Positions 5,997 through 7,619 of a DNA stretch of 7,619 bases are shown piece after piece. A model generated the notes under the pieces. It was not told the DNA's origin, made no database searches, and worked only from the letters and a program-made list of their open reading frames with translations. The stretch comes from Streptomyces katrae. GTDB lineage: Bacteria; Actinomycetota; Actinomycetes; Streptomycetales; Streptomycetaceae. A program made the position numbers and the translations under genes. The DNA is taken from assembly GCF_000966975.1 (NCBI RefSeq), contig NZ_JZWV01000696.1:1-7619 (forward strand). The letters run 5' to 3'. Positions within the stretch are counted from its first letter, which is position 1; every line of letters starts with the position of its first letter.

Positions 5997-6296
5997 GTGC
6001 TCACCAGATCCGCCACATACCCCGACCGCGAAACCGCCCAGTGGGCCACCCAGCAGGTCGTCAACCGCAATGAGCAGGCCATCCACCGCTGGCTGGCCCA
6101 GGGCACCCGCCCCCGCCTGACCATCGAAGCCTCCTGGCCGTCGCGCGAGGATCCGGTCGGCCGCGTCCTGATCCAGGCCATGGCGCTCGCCGGGCGCGGG
6201 GCCGTGGACGTGCGGGCCGCGCGGGTGGTGCTGCGGCGGGAGCCCGCGAGCGCGCTCGGGTTCGTCGTGCACGGCACCTTCCCGATCTACCTGTAG
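5997..6296 (+). CDS. Orphan toxin fragment like the bacterial CdiA-CT RNase A domain
   Basis: 99-aa ORF resembling the C-terminal two thirds of the bacterial RNase A-like toxin domain of CDI and other polymorphic toxins. Matching features, by memory of the family: S-A-T-Y-P-D-R-E-T-A-Q (5-15), N-x5-I-x-R-W-L (24-33), V-G-R-V-L (54-58), V-V-L-R-R-E-P (77-83) and a GFVVHGTFP end. The family normally begins with an H-V-G-K-type segment carrying catalytic His/Arg and has a C-terminal Thr/Tyr pair. The first is absent here, though HHV is encoded just before and across the GTG (5991-5999), and the second appears changed. The frame is open back to 5922 without another standard start. GTG at 5997 has GGGA 7 bases upstream. 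Most likely a displaced, possibly inactive toxin module; expression is uncertain. Confidence 0.65.
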   Translation: MLTRSATYPDRETAQWATQQVVNRNEQAIHRWLAQGTRPRLTIEASWPSREDPVGRVLIQAMALAGRGAVDVRAARVVLRREPASALGFVVHGTFPIYL

Positions 6297-6309
6297 AGGC
6301 GACCTCCCC

Positions 6310-6984
6310 ATGTCCATGAAGCCCCTGGAGTTCGACCGCCGCTACGGCGAGCTCGACCAGGTGATCAGCGCCTACGCCGGCCAGTCGGCCGACGACACCC
6401 CGGACCGGCCCGGTCGGGCCCTCACCGCCTACCTGCGCCACACGTGGCACACCCGCCCCTGGGCTCTGTCGGTCGCCGAGCAGCAGCTTCGCGCCTACGC
6501 CGAGAACCCGCCCGGCCGGCTGCGACACCGCCTCGGCGAGTTCTACCCGGTCCCCGACATCGGCCTCCCCGAGGCCGAGATCCAGCAGTGGCTGCTGGTA
6601 CTCGCCGATCACATCAGGTGGAGCATCGAGGAGGGCCGGGTCCCGGCCCCGGTGGCCCTGCCCGAGACGCACTGGGAATGGCACGCCCGGTTCCCCGAAC
6701 TCGGTCAGTTCCTGGGCGGCTGGTTCTCCCAGGACATGCCCGACGAGTTCGACGACCACGACACCGCCGTCCGCGACTACGCCGACTCGGCCGACCCCAC
6801 CCTCGTGGCACGCGTCGTCGGTGAGGTGCGCGAGCTCCTCGCCCTGGGCCTGGAGGAGGTCGACTACGCCGTGGGCGTGGCCGAGCTCGGCATGGAGGTC
6901 GACCCGCCGGCCCCCTACGCACCGAGCGGCTGGCTGGCCGTGGTCGCCGAACGACTGGCCGGACCCCGCGCCGCGTACGCCTAG
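6310..6984 (+). CDS. cdiI: Contact-dependent growth inhibition immunity protein, CdiI_2-like, with N-terminal extension
   Basis: 224-aa soluble protein. The C-terminal ~100 residues (about 125-220) match the CdiI_2 immunity pattern as I know it: FPELGQFLGGWFSQDM (128-143), an acidic D-E-F-D-D-H-D-T-A-V helix, V-V-G-E-V-R-E-L-L-A, and a final W-L-A-V-V-A-E-R-L. Known members bind and block RNase A-like CDI toxins in the cytoplasm, which matches the toxin fragment ending 13 bp upstream. Residues 1-124 are a separate helical region (A-Y-L-R-H-T-W, L-R-H-R-L-G-E-F-Y-P, W-L-L-V-L-A-D-H-I) that is not part of the short family core and might be a second immunity module. ATG at 6310 has GAGG 10 bases upstream; ATG at 6316 is an alternative. 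The ORF is intact, as expected for a gene under selection for protection. Confidence 0.78.
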   Translation: MSMKPLEFDRRYGELDQVISAYAGQSADDTPDRPGRALTAYLRHTWHTRPWALSVAEQQLRAYAENPPGRLRHRLGEFYPVPDIGLPEAEIQQWLLVLADHIRWSIEEGRVPAPVALPETHWEWHARFPELGQFLGGWFSQDMPDEFDDHDTAVRDYADSADPTLVARVVGEVRELLALGLEEVDYAVGVAELGMEVDPPAPYAPSGWLAVVAERLAGPRAAYA

Positions 6985-6991
6985 GGACGGG

Positions 6992-7619
6992 TCAGGGGAG
7001 CCGGCGGCCCGGCGGGGTCACGGTGGGGAGCGGGGTGAGGGCGGTGGGGGCGACGTCTACCCAGTTGCGGTCGATGTTGATCGTCTCGTCGCCGTACGTG
7101 GCGTCGTGGTCCCCCTGGTACTGGTGGGCCCGGCGCGGGCCGGACCACTGGGTGGTGCCGGAGGGCAGGCCCAGGTCGGCGTCGGTGACGGAGGCCGCGC
7201 CGTTCCAGCGGGCCACCCACAGGACGTCCGGCATGGCCTGCGGGGCCTGGGCGTAGTGGGCGGAGAGCGCCTTGGCTCCCGAGCTCGCGGAGACGTAGGC
7301 CGCCGCGTGGTAGCCGAGCTCGTGCAGCCGTACGGTCCAGGCGGTGAGGTGGGCGACGACCGGGGCGTCCCAGGTGTCGCGGTCGGTGTAGTTCTCCAGG
7401 TCGGCGTAGAGCGGGGTGCCGGCGGGCAGGCCGAGTGCGCGGGCCGCCGCGGCCGCGCCTTCGGCGGCCTCGCGGCCCTGGTCGTCGGCCTCGGAGGGGT
7501 CGGTGGACAGGCCGGTGCTGGTGCTGTGCCAGGGCTGCGGCCCCACCCAGATCGGCATCAGGTGCCAGCCCGCCGCGAGTTGCCTGCGCACCCAGTCGGC
7601 CGTCAGCTGCGGCTGGGCG
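6992..7619 (-). CDS. DUF1906 / Rv2525c-like glycoside-hydrolase-like protein, N-terminus outside the window
   Basis: 208 residues are visible and the frame is open through the window end, so the true start lies beyond 7619; the GTG at 7591 is internal. Visible blocks: R-Q-L-A-A-G-W-H-L-M-P-I-W-V-G (barrel strand), A-A-R-A-L-G-L-P-A-G-T-P-L-Y-A-D-L-E-N-Y with the conserved acidic D and E, G-Y-H-A-A-A-Y-V-S strand, V-L-W-V-A-R-W-N, H-Q-Y-Q-G-D, and N-I-D-R-N-W near the end. This order fits the GH25-like TIM barrel of DUF1906 (Rv2525c-like) proteins, many of which are exported and thought to act at the cell envelope. Activity is unproved for most members. The gene converges on cdiI with 7 bp between stops and no clear terminator hairpin. 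Confidence 0.85.
   Translation of the reverse strand, partial: AQPQLTADWVRRQLAAGWHLMPIWVGPQPWHSTSTGLSTDPSEADDQGREAAEGAAAAARALGLPAGTPLYADLENYTDRDTWDAPVVAHLTAWTVRLHELGYHAAAYVSASSGAKALSAHYAQAPQAMPDVLWVARWNGAASVTDADLGLPSGTTQWSGPRRAHQYQGDHDATYGDETINIDRNWVDVAPTALTPLPTVTPPGRRLP

Noticed and set aside
6985..7030. Intrinsic terminator between cdiI and the DUF1906 gene
   Set aside because: Only 7 bp separate the stops, and the nearby GC-rich repeats do not form a convincing hairpin followed by a T-run on either strand.

Overview
The window looks like a stretch of Streptomyces chromosome, or that of a close actinomycete relative. GC is very high (most lines near 70% or above), coding is dense, third positions are mostly G or C, GTG starts are common, and many genes join by 4-bp ATGA/GTGA overlaps. 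The protein families also fit: a PadR regulator, a TerF-like vWA protein, WXG100 proteins and a DUF1906 glycoside-hydrolase-like protein. I see no tRNA, rRNA, CRISPR array or insertion sequence. No stretch over 300 bases lacks a gene; the largest gap is the divergent intergenic region at 1605-1732.

Left block (1-1604, minus strand): a short-chain dehydrogenase/reductase is translationally coupled to an HSL-type esterase that runs off the left edge. A PadR-family regulator faces them from 1733, so the gap at 1605-1732 probably holds the promoters and an operator. An AT-rich imperfect dyad at 1658-1676 is the best operator candidate. The PadR gene overlaps a TerF-like vWA gene by 4 bp.

Middle block (3154-4315, plus strand): a PPOX-fold flavoenzyme-like gene overlaps a 106-aa protein that resembles the second half of a WXG100 protein. 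A complete WXG100 protein follows.

Right-centre block (4315-6984, plus strand): this is a polymorphic-toxin locus of type VII secretion (WXG/ESX) character. The main effector is broken by two separate +1 lesions, an extra G in a G5 run and an exact 16-bp tandem duplication. Its short C-terminal tip and the next gene, a probable cognate immunity protein, have visibly lower GC, as expected of a swapped toxin/immunity cargo. Downstream lies a second toxin piece, an orphan domain like the bacterial CdiA-CT RNase A family that seems to lack its N-terminal catalytic segment. A CdiI-family immunity protein with an extra N-terminal region follows it. The arrangement reads as effector core, newer toxin tip and immunity, then displaced older toxin fragment with its retained immunity gene. 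This is a record of toxin replacement like the orphan modules of CDI systems.

Right edge (6992-7619, minus strand): a DUF1906/Rv2525c-like protein, missing its N-terminus at the window edge, converges on the toxin locus with only 7 bp between stop codons.
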